Positions 11,051 to 23,719 of a stretch of DNA of 64,000 bases are shown piece after piece. The stretch covers positions 15,234,282 to 15,298,281 of the forward strand of contig NC_133010.1 of the NCBI RefSeq assembly GCF_048564905.1, in the 5' to 3' direction. The notes under the pieces are model-generated. The model saw only the letters and a program-made list of their open reading frames with translations, made no database searches and was not told the origin of the DNA. A program made the translations under genes and the position numbers. Numbering within the stretch: the stretch's first letter is position 1; each line of letters starts with the position of its first letter. The stretch comes from Vicugna pacos (taxonomy: Eukaryota > Chordata > Mammalia > Artiodactyla > Camelidae).

Positions 11051-11334
11051 GTCTTTAGGCCTTGGGAAGGGGTGGGTGAGCGGGAGGCAGTGTATCCATT
11101 TTCTACCTCAGCATCCTAGCAACACAAGGTAGAGGCAAAGGAAAGGCTGAGAGGCTGGGGTTCTTCTGGAGGTCACACCAAGGCAATTCAGACCTCTTAG
11201 AATCCGAGAAAAGGATTTGTTCCCTTGCTTCTTGTTCTTCTTTTAAGGAAAACGTGTATTCTTATCCCTTTGTATTCCCCAAAGTCATGCTTTTCTGTAC
11301 ACAGTGGGTATTCCTTAAATGCCGGTGATTAGAG

Positions 11335-11371
11335 ATGTGTGTGTGTGTGTGTGTGCGCGCCCGCGCACATG
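11335..11371. repeat. (TG)n joined to GCGCGC: alternating purine-pyrimidine tract
   Basis: About ten TG units run directly into GCGCGC, and after one CCC break into GCGCACATG. Nearly 37 bases of alternating purine-pyrimidine include a CG core, a classic Z-DNA-prone sequence. CG dinucleotides kept in a CpG-depleted neighbourhood are notable. Confidence 0.9.
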
Positions 11372-11374
11372 CCC

Positions 11375-14300
11375 CAAACTTTATTTCCTACATTGAGCAG
11401 TTAGTCCTTTTCCTGAAAGCAATGATTAGATATTTCCAAATCATTGCTTAAACTGATTGTTGTGAATATGACCATAGACATATACAATAAAAATACAAGT
11501 ACCTGCATGGAAAATATTGCATGTTATTACTCCAAGCCCACTTTTGCGTATATGGATTTGTCCTTTCTTATAACTCTTATTCTACCAGTTTAATCTTTTT
11601 CTCCAAAGCATTTGACTCTGCCTGAGATTACAGTAAGAGCATGCTGAAACAGAGCTAATCTATAATGTATCCTACTCTCGTATCTTTTCAACCCATGGAG
11701 ACAAATCAAAACTGAAATACAACCCATGATTCATTCTGTAAAATTCAAGTTTCCCATAATCTTTTTAAAATCTCCTCAAACTAAGCATCCGAAAAGGGCT
11801 ATTCAGTAATCGAGTACCGCTGGCTTTGTTTCCTGGGAGGACAGGCTAAATGGAATATTTTAAGCAAATCATAGATGCAAATGTGAAACTTTGCTTCAGA
11901 ATTTCTGTGCCTGATTTCAAGAACATCAGCTCACTGGGTTTCACCAGGGTCTTGTCAGAGAGGAATGAACCATTTGGACCTGAAGTTGATCTGGATGGCA
12001 GCAGCTCCCCTCAAGTTATTTCCATCCTATGAAATTGAATTCCTCTTGTTCTCTTTTGTGAAGCAAGAAAAAATAAATAGGCTTAGCAACGCAATTCCTT
12101 CTTATATTGATCAGACTTCTGGCATTAAAAATGTCTGCCCTTTAACCTTTTCCTTTTCAGAAATCTTTCAATGACTCCGATGTGCATGACATCAATACGT
12201 ACCCCAGGAGACACTATAAGCAATACTTTTGTTTTATTACTGACAGAGTAAAAAAAATGGATGTGTTTTAAACCCTCTACAAACCACTATTTAAAAACAC
12301 AAGACATGATTGATCACCAGACGGAGCAGAAAAAATGAAAACTGGGAGACAAAGATGGAATGCAAATATTTAATCATAAGTGGAAAAACAATGAAAATCT
12401 GAGGATAACTATATTCTGTTTGCAGATAATAACCTTTCATGTGAGAATGAGTTACTTATGGTGTCAGGCGTAGGAACATAAATCCAGATGCGTTATAAAT
12501 ACAGATTTTTCCCTGTGACACTCTTGCTTGTGACCAAAACCATTTTGTTTAGCTATTCTAATTCAGAATAGTCTGGTATCTTAGAATTTTTACATGACAT
12601 CGGTCAAGAAACATTATCACTCTTACCAAGTAAAAAAGCCATTTTCTTCTGCAACTTAAATATGACAGTATTGAAAAGCATATTGAAATCTCCTGACAAA
12701 AGGTTTAGATCCATAATAGTGGAGTCCTTATGTAAGAATTTTTTGAGCCACAGATTTTACTTCAGCTCTAGTGTGACCCAGAATGTTGAAGAAAAGGAAA
12801 TTTATTTAAAAATATTTGGCAGATGGGATTGCATTATTTCCTTATGCAGTTTAAGTATTTAAAATCACCTACGCATGAATACGACACATTAGACCGTATC
12901 TGAAATCATTTCATCGAAAATTAATGGCTTGCATCATTCTTTGTTTTCAGTTACATATTAAGATAGTAATGTTTAAATTCATTATACAATGACAAATAGG
13001 TAAGTATAGGAATTACATTTTCTGTTGCCGTGTGAATTATAACTAAAAATCAGATCAAACTATGAGACAAGTTACACTATAAGTTTTCCAGGACTTAACA
13101 CAAGCACTAAAATGATTAAAGAAAACACATATTAAATGTATGACACCGCAGCATCTTGTGTCAACTGCCAGCTTTCACTGAGTTCTCCCCGCCCGTGGTA
13201 CCCAGGAGAGAGCTTTGCCTACTATAACATCCATTCGCCATCCCAACTGCATATGGTGGAAGGCCAAGACTTTGAAAGCTTATGATTCGGCATCTGTCTA
13301 AAATACTTAATAAATCAAAATATCCACCGAGGTATAGGTTATCCCAGGAATATATTATATTACTATAATGAATATGGCTTTTATATTTGTTTCTGTAATG
13401 CTGGATTGCAGGTTTGTCCTCCAAGCTTGACCTAAGTTTTAAAGCCTACAGCATTATTTAGTCCATACCTCCAGTTCACTGACAGTGAAGAGTCAGGGAG
13501 GGCGCAACAGTGACTTCTTCTAAGACACTCAGTGTGAGACGCCCACAATTTTTTTTCTAAGTATTAATATTTGAGGCACAAATGACTTTATTTCAAGGAT
13601 AAAGGAAGCTACTCCTGTAGCTCCTGTCTTACTTCCCTGTGTTCCCATGGCCTGTCCAAGAACTGACCAGGCAAACACTTCAGTGAAAGTTCAACGGGCA
13701 GAAGAGAAATAAGGCAAAGTCTCCCGTTTTCACCATGTTAAACAGGGAGCAGAACTGAGACAAGTAAATTATTTCTGCCATCATCAATATCTTGTTATGC
13801 TACTAAAAAGACTTCAGAGGTCAGTGTGAAACATTTTCCCAGACATCATCTGTTTGTGACTGTGCCTGGCACTTTTATTCTTTTAGTTTTGAATTGTATT
13901 GTCTTATTTTGGCCAAATTATCCACCGGTGCACTGCATTCACTGCATGAGGTCAAGGTAATAAATCACTTGAAAGGACCACAGCAATTCCACCTGTTGTG
14001 AGAGAGATACATATATTTGTTAGAAGCATATCAAGGCCAATTCAGCCATGTTGGGGCCCTAAGACAAACATGTACAGACCTTTCTTTTTGTTTATTTTAG
14101 TTTTTCATAGTCTATTCATATTAGTCTGCCAGTATTCCACCGTTTTTTGGAACATCTAAACTGTAGCTCAGAGCCTTGAAATTCAGAGTATTCAATAAGG
14201 CTCATGGAAGTTCACACAAGGATAAAGTCCACTGAGACAGAATGTTTGGCAGATTATATAGTACCCATAGTAATCTTCCCTAGGTTTCTTATCTGTCACT

Positions 14301-16845
14301 TCAGGGTAATATCAACGTGTAAATAATACTTTACTAGAAGAGACCATTTGCTCTATTCAACCACAGCTTCTTAGATTCCTAATACTCCATGATTCCTGCT
14401 CGGACTATTAGCCTTCTGGGAAAAAATAAGAGAATACCAGCTGTGTTGAATCAACCGATTCCCACCTAGGAAATGCCTCAGCAGGAAATGCGATATCTGC
14501 CTTGTTCATTACTGTTCTCCCGAAATGAGTACAGAGTGCCGGGTATATGACTGGTAGCTGAATTAACAAAAAGACACCACTTGATTAGGGGAGAAAGTGG
14601 TGTACATCTTTGATAAATACAATATTCAATAATAAGAAGCTTTGAATAAGTTTATTTATCTGTTTCCTGGGTGGCTATGCAGCTCTTTAAAGATTTACAC
14701 CCTAGGGAAAGAACTTTGCTCTCAGATAAAAAGAGAGTCTAATTGCAAATGGTTTAATAATATCTATTAAAGTTATGAACATTAAATGAAAAAAACGCAT
14801 GCGAGTGGCTAAGGAATGATGGCCAGTACAATTAGAATGTTCAGGAAATGTTCATTTTCATTCTTATGAATGCTGGTTGTAGGTGAGTTTGCTCATAATG
14901 CCACTGAGGATAAAGGTCAAAATATTCTGTTCAGTTTGCAACAGCAGCTCAATGGTTAGAGGGAGTCGAAAAGAAAATAAAAATGGAAGAGAAATCATTT
15001 GTCCTTAACTAATTCTAGATAATAGCAAAAAGTGGATGTTAGATGTTGCTGGCTTGATCTTAGAAAATTGGCCAGCTAAAGCAAAATTGTCATTGAAATT
15101 TGTGCTCACATCCAGAATCATCACGTGGCAGCCTGGCACCCAAAACCCTCAATTATGACCCTCAGCTGAATCTGCTTCTCCTGTATCTCACCCCACTTTG
15201 TAGATTTCAATTCTTCCATCTCAATTCTGGGTATTAGAGTTTTGACAAGAGTTCTTTTAACCAGCTAGATTATCTGATGTTACCTAAGAGAAAGTACTGA
15301 TGAATAGAAAGTGGTTGCTGTCTTACTCTTAAGAGAGAGCTAATTTGCATTTTACTAATGTTCTGTTGTTGGCCTAAAGCACTCAGAAGAGTGGCTCAGG
15401 TATCCAGGATTCTCCACCCCAAACCTAGCTTCTCTGACTCTCTCTTTTTTTTTTTTTTTTTTTCACAAAGAAAGTCTTATCTGACGAGCGAAGTTGCGTT
15501 CTATGTGCCTCTTCTCTTTCTGGGCTTCTTACTCACAAATTTACTCACTCCGTCATAAGGTCATCTTGTAGGCACACTATATACTGCAGGAGTCAGTCCT
15601 GAAGTTGCAGACGCATAAGGACAATCAGAGATGAGGGATGGGGACAGAGTAGCAGCAGGTTCCAGTTTAAGACTAAAGCTACATTTTCGAATCCACTTTT
15701 TACCAGTTTTTTTTTTTTAAAAAATGGATTTTTGCTGCTCAGACTCCTGCATGTATTTCTCAGTTACTTCTGGACATGAACTGGGAAAGGGTAAGATTAT
15801 CACCCAAATGACTGGTATAAATTTCTTAAACAACCTATTTCTTTGTGTTTTTCTTAAAAGACAATTTTATGGTTCTCTGGGCACATCGTAACCTAGGAAA
15901 GAAGACAAAAAGCAAAACAAAAACAAAAACCTGAATGTTGAAAGATGACTATATCACGATGGAAGAGCTGATGACTACTGAGACACAGGAAAGGTATATC
16001 TGATAGGAAAGACACAGCAGAAGTTAGGCATCCACCATCCTTCGAGCAGTATCTGCTGAGTTTCTGATTCCCAGGGTGAAAAGCAGACATAGATGGTAGA
16101 CTTTTTATCAGTAACCAATGACTACAGCTTTGAAAGCTGCTACCTTTTACTTTTTCTATTCACTATTGCTTACGCTGGTTCTGAAAGGAGCTAGAGCTAA
16201 AGATAGCTATGCAGGAGCTGAATATTTATAACATTGAGGGTTTTTTGCCCTTACCCTCCAACAGTCCTAATTTTTTTTTTCCAGTGCTGCTGCTGCTTAA
16301 TGAAGATCAAGTCACTGAGAATAATTCTTCACAATTATCTCTTCAATTAATTGAAACGTAACGTCAAATTCTACTTTTTAAAAAGAAGTCAAACTCATGT
16401 TTAAATTGAACAGCATTCTTAAGAGTGGGGAAACCACTTTGTTTCTGTAGTAGAAAGCGTTTTATTTAATTCACCATGAATAGTTTTTTGGTTTTTTTGC
16501 CTGACAGCTACACATGCTGGGCCTAACAACATTACAATAGGTGTTCAGAGAGAAAAAGAAAAATGTTTCTTGTAATATTACAGGTTGTTGTTATTACTAT
16601 TATTATCTTAGTGTTTCCTAACATTACAGAATGGTGAACAACACATATCAACCTTAAAGGCGTCCTGATTTACTGAATGTCTCTATATGCCCACTAGTGC
16701 TTTTTTTCCCCTTTCTTATTCTCAGTTCATGGGAAAATGATGCCATTGAATTTTATTTGGTGGCTAAGGAGGTTAAAATATTTGATAAAGCTCTCCTGTG
16801 GCTCACAAGAGGAAACTAGCCTGCCATTCCTTTATTTGAAAAGTT
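11375..16845. other. Long stretch with no recognised gene or repeat
   Basis: About 5.5 kb in which I can name no repeat family with confidence. A poly(T) run lies at 15445-15463. Open frames at 11850-12174, 12662-12862, 13161-13424, 15358-15558 and 15893-16090 are short and featureless. An unidentified old repeat or conserved element could be hidden here. Confidence 0.4.
15445..15463. repeat. Poly(T) run
   Basis: A 19-T run follows a CTCTCT stretch. It may be the tail of an unrecognised minus-strand retroposon or a simple slippage product. Confidence 0.9.
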
Positions 16846-16849
16846 TTTT

Positions 16850-18000
16850 TTTTAATTAGACTGTATTTAGAAGTGTGTCATTTATCAATGACAGTAACAG
16901 AAAAGTTACTTCTATTTTGCTGTGACAAATGCTATATGAATACTCTTGTAACATATAGCATTTCAAACAAGAGGGTGTATCAGCTGGACAAAGCCCCCTA
17001 ATGGGAATCACTGGATTGAAAATTATATGCGTTTCTAATTTTAATGTACTTCTAAATACCATCCATGGTGACAGAATGTCACTTCACCCCCACTCACACT
17101 TCTGCAACTTAGCGCCTTAGGACACTTGAATTTTTGTCAAATAAGAGGCTAAAAGAATGGTAGGTACATTAGTGAAGGTTTAGTTTATGTTTTTTCTAAT
17201 TATGAGGGAAACTGAATATTTTGTTCATGTTTAAGAGCCATTTAATCTTTTATTCTGTTCTAGTCTTCCTCCCTCCCTCTGCTTCCTTTGTTTTACCAAG
17301 CTCTGTATTTAAGTGTACGTCTTTTTCTTATCTATTTGTGCGAGCTCTTATGTATTAGGAATATTAGCAATTTGCCTATCGTATGAGTAGTAGATATTTT
17401 CCTGGATTATTATGTTGACTTTGCTATATAGAATTATTTTTATTTTTATGGAACTTAATTTAACTGTGTAAAAAACACTGTGTCTGCTGGAATTTGAATT
17501 AGTGGGAGGAAAATCTTCTCCAATCTAAAGTGAAAAAAATAATTCCATGTTTTCTTCAGATACATTTATGCTTTTATTTTATATATTTGAATGTCATACT
17601 AATTGCAATGTATTCTGGTATGTGATATGATGTATGGATTCTATTTAATATTCTTATCAGTCCATTATCAACTTTTTCCTATAACATTTAGTGAGACCAT
17701 TATCTACTTGCTTCCATATCATTTATTGCCTAATTTACCCCCCACCTTGTTTATACATTGGGTCTATTCCTGGATTTTCTATTATGTCCCATTGGATTAT
17801 CTTTTTCTTCATGAGCCAGTAACACACTGTTTTAATTACTGTCAGATTTTAGCACCTTAAAGAGCAGATTTTCTACTGTGATTTTTAAGTTTTCTTGCTG
17901 TTCATTTTTGTTTATTTTTCTATAAAAGTGTAGGTGGACTCAGCTTGTCTAGTGCCCTCTCCTCCTCAAAAAAAAAATACCTAACTGTATTTGCATTTGA
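16850..18000 (-). mobile_element. Old L1, antisense 3' half of ORF2
   Basis: Reverse-strand L1 phrases appear in the right order: 'gggaatcactggattgaaaa' (16999, the 'gaattgctgggtcaaa' region), 'cttcacccccactcacactt', 'tgtttaagagccatttaatc' (17229), 'tattcctggattttctatta' (17766) and 'gccagtaacacactgtttta' (17815). These are antisense to the L1 ORF2 C-terminal coding part. The open frame at 17603-17860 (plus) is a shadow of antisense L1 sequence. The copy is heavily diverged and encodes nothing. Confidence 0.75.
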
Positions 18001-18164
18001 TTCAAAATATTCATATAAATTAATTTAGAAAAAAATGACTTGAAGCAATAGAGTCAGAGTTCAAAACCTGGCCAACCATTGCATTCTGGTCTCTCACCCA
18101 CACATGTGACCCACTCTTCATGTATTATATCACTTGTAAAACCTATATTCATAAAATTGCTTTG

Positions 18165-18540
18165 ATCATGGTCATTCCCCTGTTCAACGGCCATCAGAGG
18201 ACACATTTAGCTTAACAGGACTTCGTCTCTAGCTAAATGGACAATTAAATGCTGCACAAACTATTAAAAGTTTTTCTGTCTTCTTTGCTCCTATTTTCTA
18301 CTCTGGCAACATACCTTCCTCAATCACTGACTCACACCCCTTTTTAGGACCAAATCACATCTGCTCCACGACACCTTCACTGACCACCTCAATCAAGAGT
18401 GTTTACTGTTTGCTTTGGACAATGCTTATACTTCCTCTCTGGGTCAGTCATTTGCCTCCAGCCTTTGAATTTAAGGCTAATTACCATTTTATGTGTAGTG
18501 TCTCCTATTTAGATCATAAATTGGTTAAAGAAGGGAAATA
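18165..18540 (+). mobile_element. L2 LINE 3' end
   Basis: The segment contains 'tctgctccacgacaccttcactgacca', matching the L2 'ctcagagaggccttccctgacca' region. It is followed by a 'gcctccagcc' part and ends with 'tcctatttagatcataaatt', near the L2 'agaatgtaagctcc' position. Orientation is plus and the copy is very diverged. Confidence 0.55.
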
Positions 18541-18544
18541 ATTC

Positions 18545-21055
18545 TCAGTTTTTTTTTTTTATTCCTTACAGACAAGAATGTGTGTGTGTGTGTACTTTTT
18601 TCCCCATTACTTTCTCAGGATTCTTCATTTCATCCAAGTTTGTCCTCGGCAGTTCAACACAATCAGTCACCCTCCCCTACTCTAAATAAGGACTTAAATA
18701 CCTGACTCCATTCCAATAAGCAGGCAGCTCTTTCCTTATAGCGGCGAGGCATTATTCAGAATCCTGCCACTTTGTCTTCTGTCCAGTTTTTAATCACTGA
18801 CAGAACTTTTCCTCTTCTCCCTCTGTTGAGAAGAATTTACAGATTCTTGAAAATCTACCTTCAACAAGAAATGGATTTGTCCGGGGGTGGCAGCTAACGC
18901 TGTGGTCTCTGGTAAAGCTGGACTTCAGACCGGCCAGATGGCAAGAGAGCTTCTTGTGTGTTCTCCAAATGCAGACACAGATTCTCACTGTCAGGTGACA
19001 CTCAGGATAAAAATATCTCTCTTAAGAGGCACTGAAAATCTAAACTGAGTACATCTGGCAACCCTCCTTTATTTACTCTTTGTTAAGCATCATAAAGTAT
19101 CTTTTCAAGGCAGAGAAGGAATGATTTACATTTGCAAAGCCCAGGCTGATTTATTCCTAACGAATTTTGCTCACCCGGATGATTTGTGTTCCACCTTCCC
19201 AGATCCTTTAAACTAGTTTTCCAGGTGTAAAGGTGAGAGTTGCCAGGGTATAATTTTTGGATTACCCTTAACTCCCGCCTGCAAGATATTCAACACTTGG
19301 CTACACTCCAGTCTCTAGCTATAGTCTCTGCTTGAAAGAATAAATTACATATTTTTGCAATTATATAGAAATAAAAACACATTTTACTAGTGATGCTGCC
19401 AAATCTGCCAACAATCTTAAAACAGCTTTATTCTCATGCACTCGAATCTAAAAATAAGCTCTATTTCAAATTAGATCGTTTTTGCAGGGTTTTACCAGCT
19501 TATAATGAATCTTAAAAAACAAGCGCCCTAAATTTAAAACACATAGAACTAGATAGTATAATTAATGATCATTAAAAAAAGACAAAGCAGAGTAATTGTT
19601 TTAGACACTAGCCCCAGTTGAAGCCCTAGAAGTGATTACATGCAGGTTTTCTACAGGGACCTCTCTGTCTTTAAAATTTAGCTTACCAACACACAGAAAT
19701 AAAGCTCACTAAATCTATGATTCTCAACTTAAACAATTATAAAGTACATGACTCCTAAGATTTTATTAGTGCTTACAACAGCCATAGAAGGTCAATATTA
19801 CGCATGTAGACAAAGTGTTCTAAGAAGTGGTTTGCCGAGCATTGCTACATTTGGCGGTCAGAGAAGCAGTATTTGGAGATTCTGTTTGCAGTCCCTCTAC
19901 ATAAAGCTCTCCTGCAGTGGTTCTTTCGTCACTCAGCATCAATGCATTAGTACACTTGAGCCATAAAATAGCAGAATATTATCTTAGGAACATTTGGGCA
20001 GAGCGTGGACTGGCATGTTTGAAATGGCATGCAATATGAGAACTTGGCATTAAGATCTGAATTTCTTCCTTAATTTTATCCAGGAAAATAATGTCATCTT
20101 TCTGTGGAGAATCATTGAGAGGCATCAAATGGAAGAAAATTATTACAAGAAGGAAAATTAAAGCCAGCAAGAAATTAAAATCACACAGGAGTTAATCAAT
20201 GGTAGATAATCAATAATAGTTAATCAATAGTGGAGCAGAGATGGTCCCACAAGAGAAGTAAATGACACTGAGCCCTTTTAACTTCCGTCGATCAACGTGT
20301 AAATGTATACCTAAATATAATGCATCTGAGCAAGTGCATTAGCCTCTCCCAACCTAAAAACTCAAAGCCATGACCTTGCCTTTTAAATGGTTCATTAAAA
20401 CGGCTAGAGAGGGGTAATAACTGGAATTAACCATCACTCTCTCCATGGGCTCATGTAGACTTGTTTAGTTATCAATATCCTAGCACTTTGTATATTGCAA
20501 TTACTTTTAATTTATTTTATCAAAGTCTTACATAAAAGTCTGAAAAACCAGATACTGCCAAAAAGGGTGCAATAAAATTAACATTAATGTTGCCTCAGTA
20601 TCCTTCATACTCAATTTCCCTTCCCAGAAGCAACCGTTTAAAACCATTTCTAGGTTTAATTGGCCTGACAAATACCCTCAGAATTGCGAACAGTTAAAAA
20701 AAAAAAAAGGTTTAAACGTTTGCTGTTATTTATCAAATAGTTATCCCATAATTTTCAGTTTCTGACTCCATTAATCCCATCCAAAAATCCAAATAACTAT
20801 GTCCTGTCAATCCTAATTATCACGTCTTGGCACCCACTTTGTAAGATGAGGATACAGGTGCCCCTCTTCCCTCCAACTCATCTTCATTAACTCATATCTT
20901 TGCTTTTATATTCTTCTCTTTAAGCAAAATTAAGTTTTTCATAATTTGTCTATAGATTAATTTAAAAAGTGCAATGCAGAGGTAAGTTAGAGTTCAGAGT
21001 AGGACCGAATTTTCTCCTCTGTGGTTCCCCTGTGACGGTCACTGGGATATATAAA
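18545..21055. other. No recognised feature
   Basis: About 2.5 kb with only a short TG run near 18580, an A run near 20697 and small featureless frames. The part at 19330-19620 is balanced, non-repetitive and TAAT-containing, and could be conserved non-coding DNA. Confidence 0.4.
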
Positions 21056-21059
21056 AATA

Positions 21060-22690
21060 AAAACAAATATTCAGATGTTAATATTTCTGGTGTATCTTTC
21101 TTATATCTATTTCCTTCTGATCTAAACTAGACTTTAGGCTAGTTTATAATGTAAAGGTATTGGAACTTCCCTACCCTTTTGTCCTGTATTTATTACGTCC
21201 TGAATCTCACATCTTCCTATTTCTTGGCCTACTATTTTAATTTTAATTTGCAGAAATATTTCCTTAACCAATTTCCTATGAAAGATATTTCTTACCAAAT
21301 ATACTCTCTGAATTCCTTCAGATTTTAGAATATTTTATTTATCCTTACATTTGGGTGAAAGTTTGCCTAAGTATATAAATCTATGCTGAAAATCATTTCC
21401 CCTAAGTGAAATGAAAGCATTTCTTCATTTTTCATTTAGGATGCTAAGTTAATGATGGTCTGTTGTTTATAGGTGATTCTAGGATCTTCGATCATTGTTT
21501 TTCTTATTTTTCACAATAATATGTGTAGCTATTTTAAGGTACAGTGCTTGGAAAACCCTTTTAAGTAGAATTAGACTTGTTTCTCCCATTAGCTTTGAAG
21601 GTCTTTTTGGTGCTTTACCTTTGATCATTTTACCACTATTCTCTTCATCCTCTTTACCAAAAACTCCTATTAGTCAAATGTTAGGCATCATGAACCGATC
21701 TTGTCTTTTTTCTTATATATCCCTCTTGTGTGTGTTGTACTCTATCAAATGCGCAATTACTTCATACTCACCTTCCAACCTTCTATTGAACATTTTAGTC
21801 TAATGGTGACTTAATTACCGAGAATTGTTTCTCCCTTCTTCTTCTTTTTTTCTTTTTTTTATAGCATTCTGTTTATTTATACATGCAGAACTTTCTGAAA
21901 TTCACCTGAGGATGCTCAGGAGATCTTTAAAACTTATTTTAGTTTTCTAAATTAATTGTATTTCATCACTGTTAGTATTTATTTGGTATGTCTTCATTGT
22001 TCTTTTTCCTGTTGCTGTGTTTTCATCAACTCCTGGTGAGTTATGGTAGCCAATTCACACTTAATAATAAGGACCTAAGAATACTGAATAGGGAAACTTT
22101 GAATTCAGTAGGAAATGCTTTAGAGTGAGAATTCATGGGAGTGACTCCTGTACTGGGGGACTGACATGTGATCGGATAAGAAAAATTTCACTCTGGGTCC
22201 CTATGAGTTTAACTAATTACCCTTATTTTCCTCAGACAGCTTTTTTAAAAATTAGTATTTGTGCCTGGGGTAGGCTTCAGTATAGGGAGCTGTAGGAAGA
22301 GGTTTGGGTGGTTTACTTCTGCCTACATGTCCTCCATTAATCATCTTGTTCTTAGATCTATCTCTTCCTCCCACCCATCAAAGCGTCTGCCATCACTTAG
22401 TCTGCAGCCTCTTTGGAGTTTCTGTCAGAAGAGTCTGTTTTTCATCAGTTACCAACTCCCTTGGCAAGTGTTCTAGATTATGTCTTTCTGTTCTTTGATT
22501 AATCACTGAACCCATCCATCTCTTTTTGTCTACCAGAAATGTGCTGAAATCTGTCTTTTACTGATGTCTCGTCATGCTCTTAGCTGTGAATTTATTTCTT
22601 CTTTACCTTCATTTAATTGCATGCTGAGACCTGGAAAGAGAAAAGGTGAGCACACATGCTCTCTGTCTACCATCTTGCCCTGGCAGACCT
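21060..22690 (-). mobile_element. Old L1, antisense 5' region
   Basis: Phrases of the antisense L1 5' region appear in order: 'gtgaaagtttgcctaagtat' (21356), 'taggtgattctaggatcttc' (21471), 'aactcctattagtcaaatgt' (21662) and a T/C-rich part. Near the right end 'taccatcttgccctggcaga' (22669) is close to the reverse of the typical L1 first bases (caagatgg). The element therefore starts at about 22690 and runs leftwards. Open frames at 21495-21803 and 22261-22498 fall inside it and are shadows. Subfamily unresolved. Confidence 0.55.
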
Positions 22691-22692
22691 GA

Positions 22693-22820
22693 CTCTTAGA
22701 CTAAACAGTGAGTCCCTCAAGCGTAGTTAGTGATTGAGGCTTTTTGTCTGTCTATTTCTATTGCTTAATATGATGCCTGGAATGTATTACATATTCAAAA
22801 GGTATGTGATGAAAGAAAAC
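22693..22820 (+). mobile_element. L2 LINE 3' tail
   Basis: The L2 tail order is 'gtgagtccctcaagcgtagt', 'tttttgtctgtctatttcta', 'aatatgatgcctggaatgta' and 'attcaaaaggtatgtgatga', corresponding to the L2 'cctggcacatagtaggtgctcaataaat' end. It sits immediately beside the 5' end of the antisense L1. Confidence 0.6.
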
Positions 22821-22829
22821 GAAGTAAAT

Positions 22830-23540
22830 TTAATGTTAGGCAAAGTGTGGCATCTAAATGCTGCTGCATTTCTCCTGTACAATTCTTCCAGGAAGCAAGG
22901 CTATGCTATGTAAAGCAAAATGTCCCATGGAAGAGCACCACCATTTCAGATACTCCTCATGAAATTTCTCAGTTAACACACTGTAATAATGAGGAAATGG
23001 TAAATTTCCTTAATGAGGAAAATGGTAAAATCATGAGCCTGTTAAATTAATAAGACTTTTTATAAATGAAGTTTATTTGCAATGGAAACCTCTTTCAAGG
23101 GAAATACTTAATTTACATGAAATCCTTGCACAGAATAGCAGTGATAAATAAATTTGGATTTAATGGCATTACTCATCAAATACTCATGTCTGTGCATCAT
23201 ATAAAACATTTATGTACAATTATGTTTGTCACCAATGCAGGCCGTTGATAGCTCAGTAGCTCATTCTACATTATTGCTTCAGAACAAGGATCTTTAAATA
23301 TCACCCACATGGTAGCTCTTGAAAGGTTTTAAATGGAGAACATTATTATAACTTCTAGAGTATTTGTGGCAAACATACAATTTAGTTTAGCATCATAGTG
23401 AAGTGCTGTCTTTTTTTTTTTTACAGAGTACACCAGAAGCAGTTTGTTTTCTTTTTAAAACTTAGTGAACATTTTTCAGAATGCCATTTCACATCTTACT
23501 TACATAAAAGAGGAAAGATAAATTCCTACCTAACAGTCAA
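22830..23540. other. No recognised feature
   Basis: About 700 bases without a recognised repeat. Two short plus frames (22847-23050 and 23066-23248) have no domain signature. A T run lies near 23411. Confidence 0.4.
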
Positions 23541-23544
23541 CTGA

Positions 23545-23715
23545 CATTCTGATGCTTTACAAATATCACCCGTTACACGAATTTTTCAGATGAGGAAACA
23601 GAGTCCTATGGATAGCTTAATGTGCACCCAATACTGCCAAGTTTTTCCAGTGTTCGAACTAGAAATCAGGGTGCCTGAATACTCCGAATACTAGTTCAGT
23701 CTACTATTCTTTACA
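23545..23715 (-). mobile_element. MIR SINE
   Basis: Antisense MIR: 'atttttcagatgaggaaaca gagtc' (23581) is the reverse of 'cctcatctgtaaaat', followed by 'tgttcgaactagaaatcagg' and 'gtgcctgaata'. The order and length suit a nearly complete copy. Confidence 0.7.
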
Positions 23716-23719
23716 TCAC

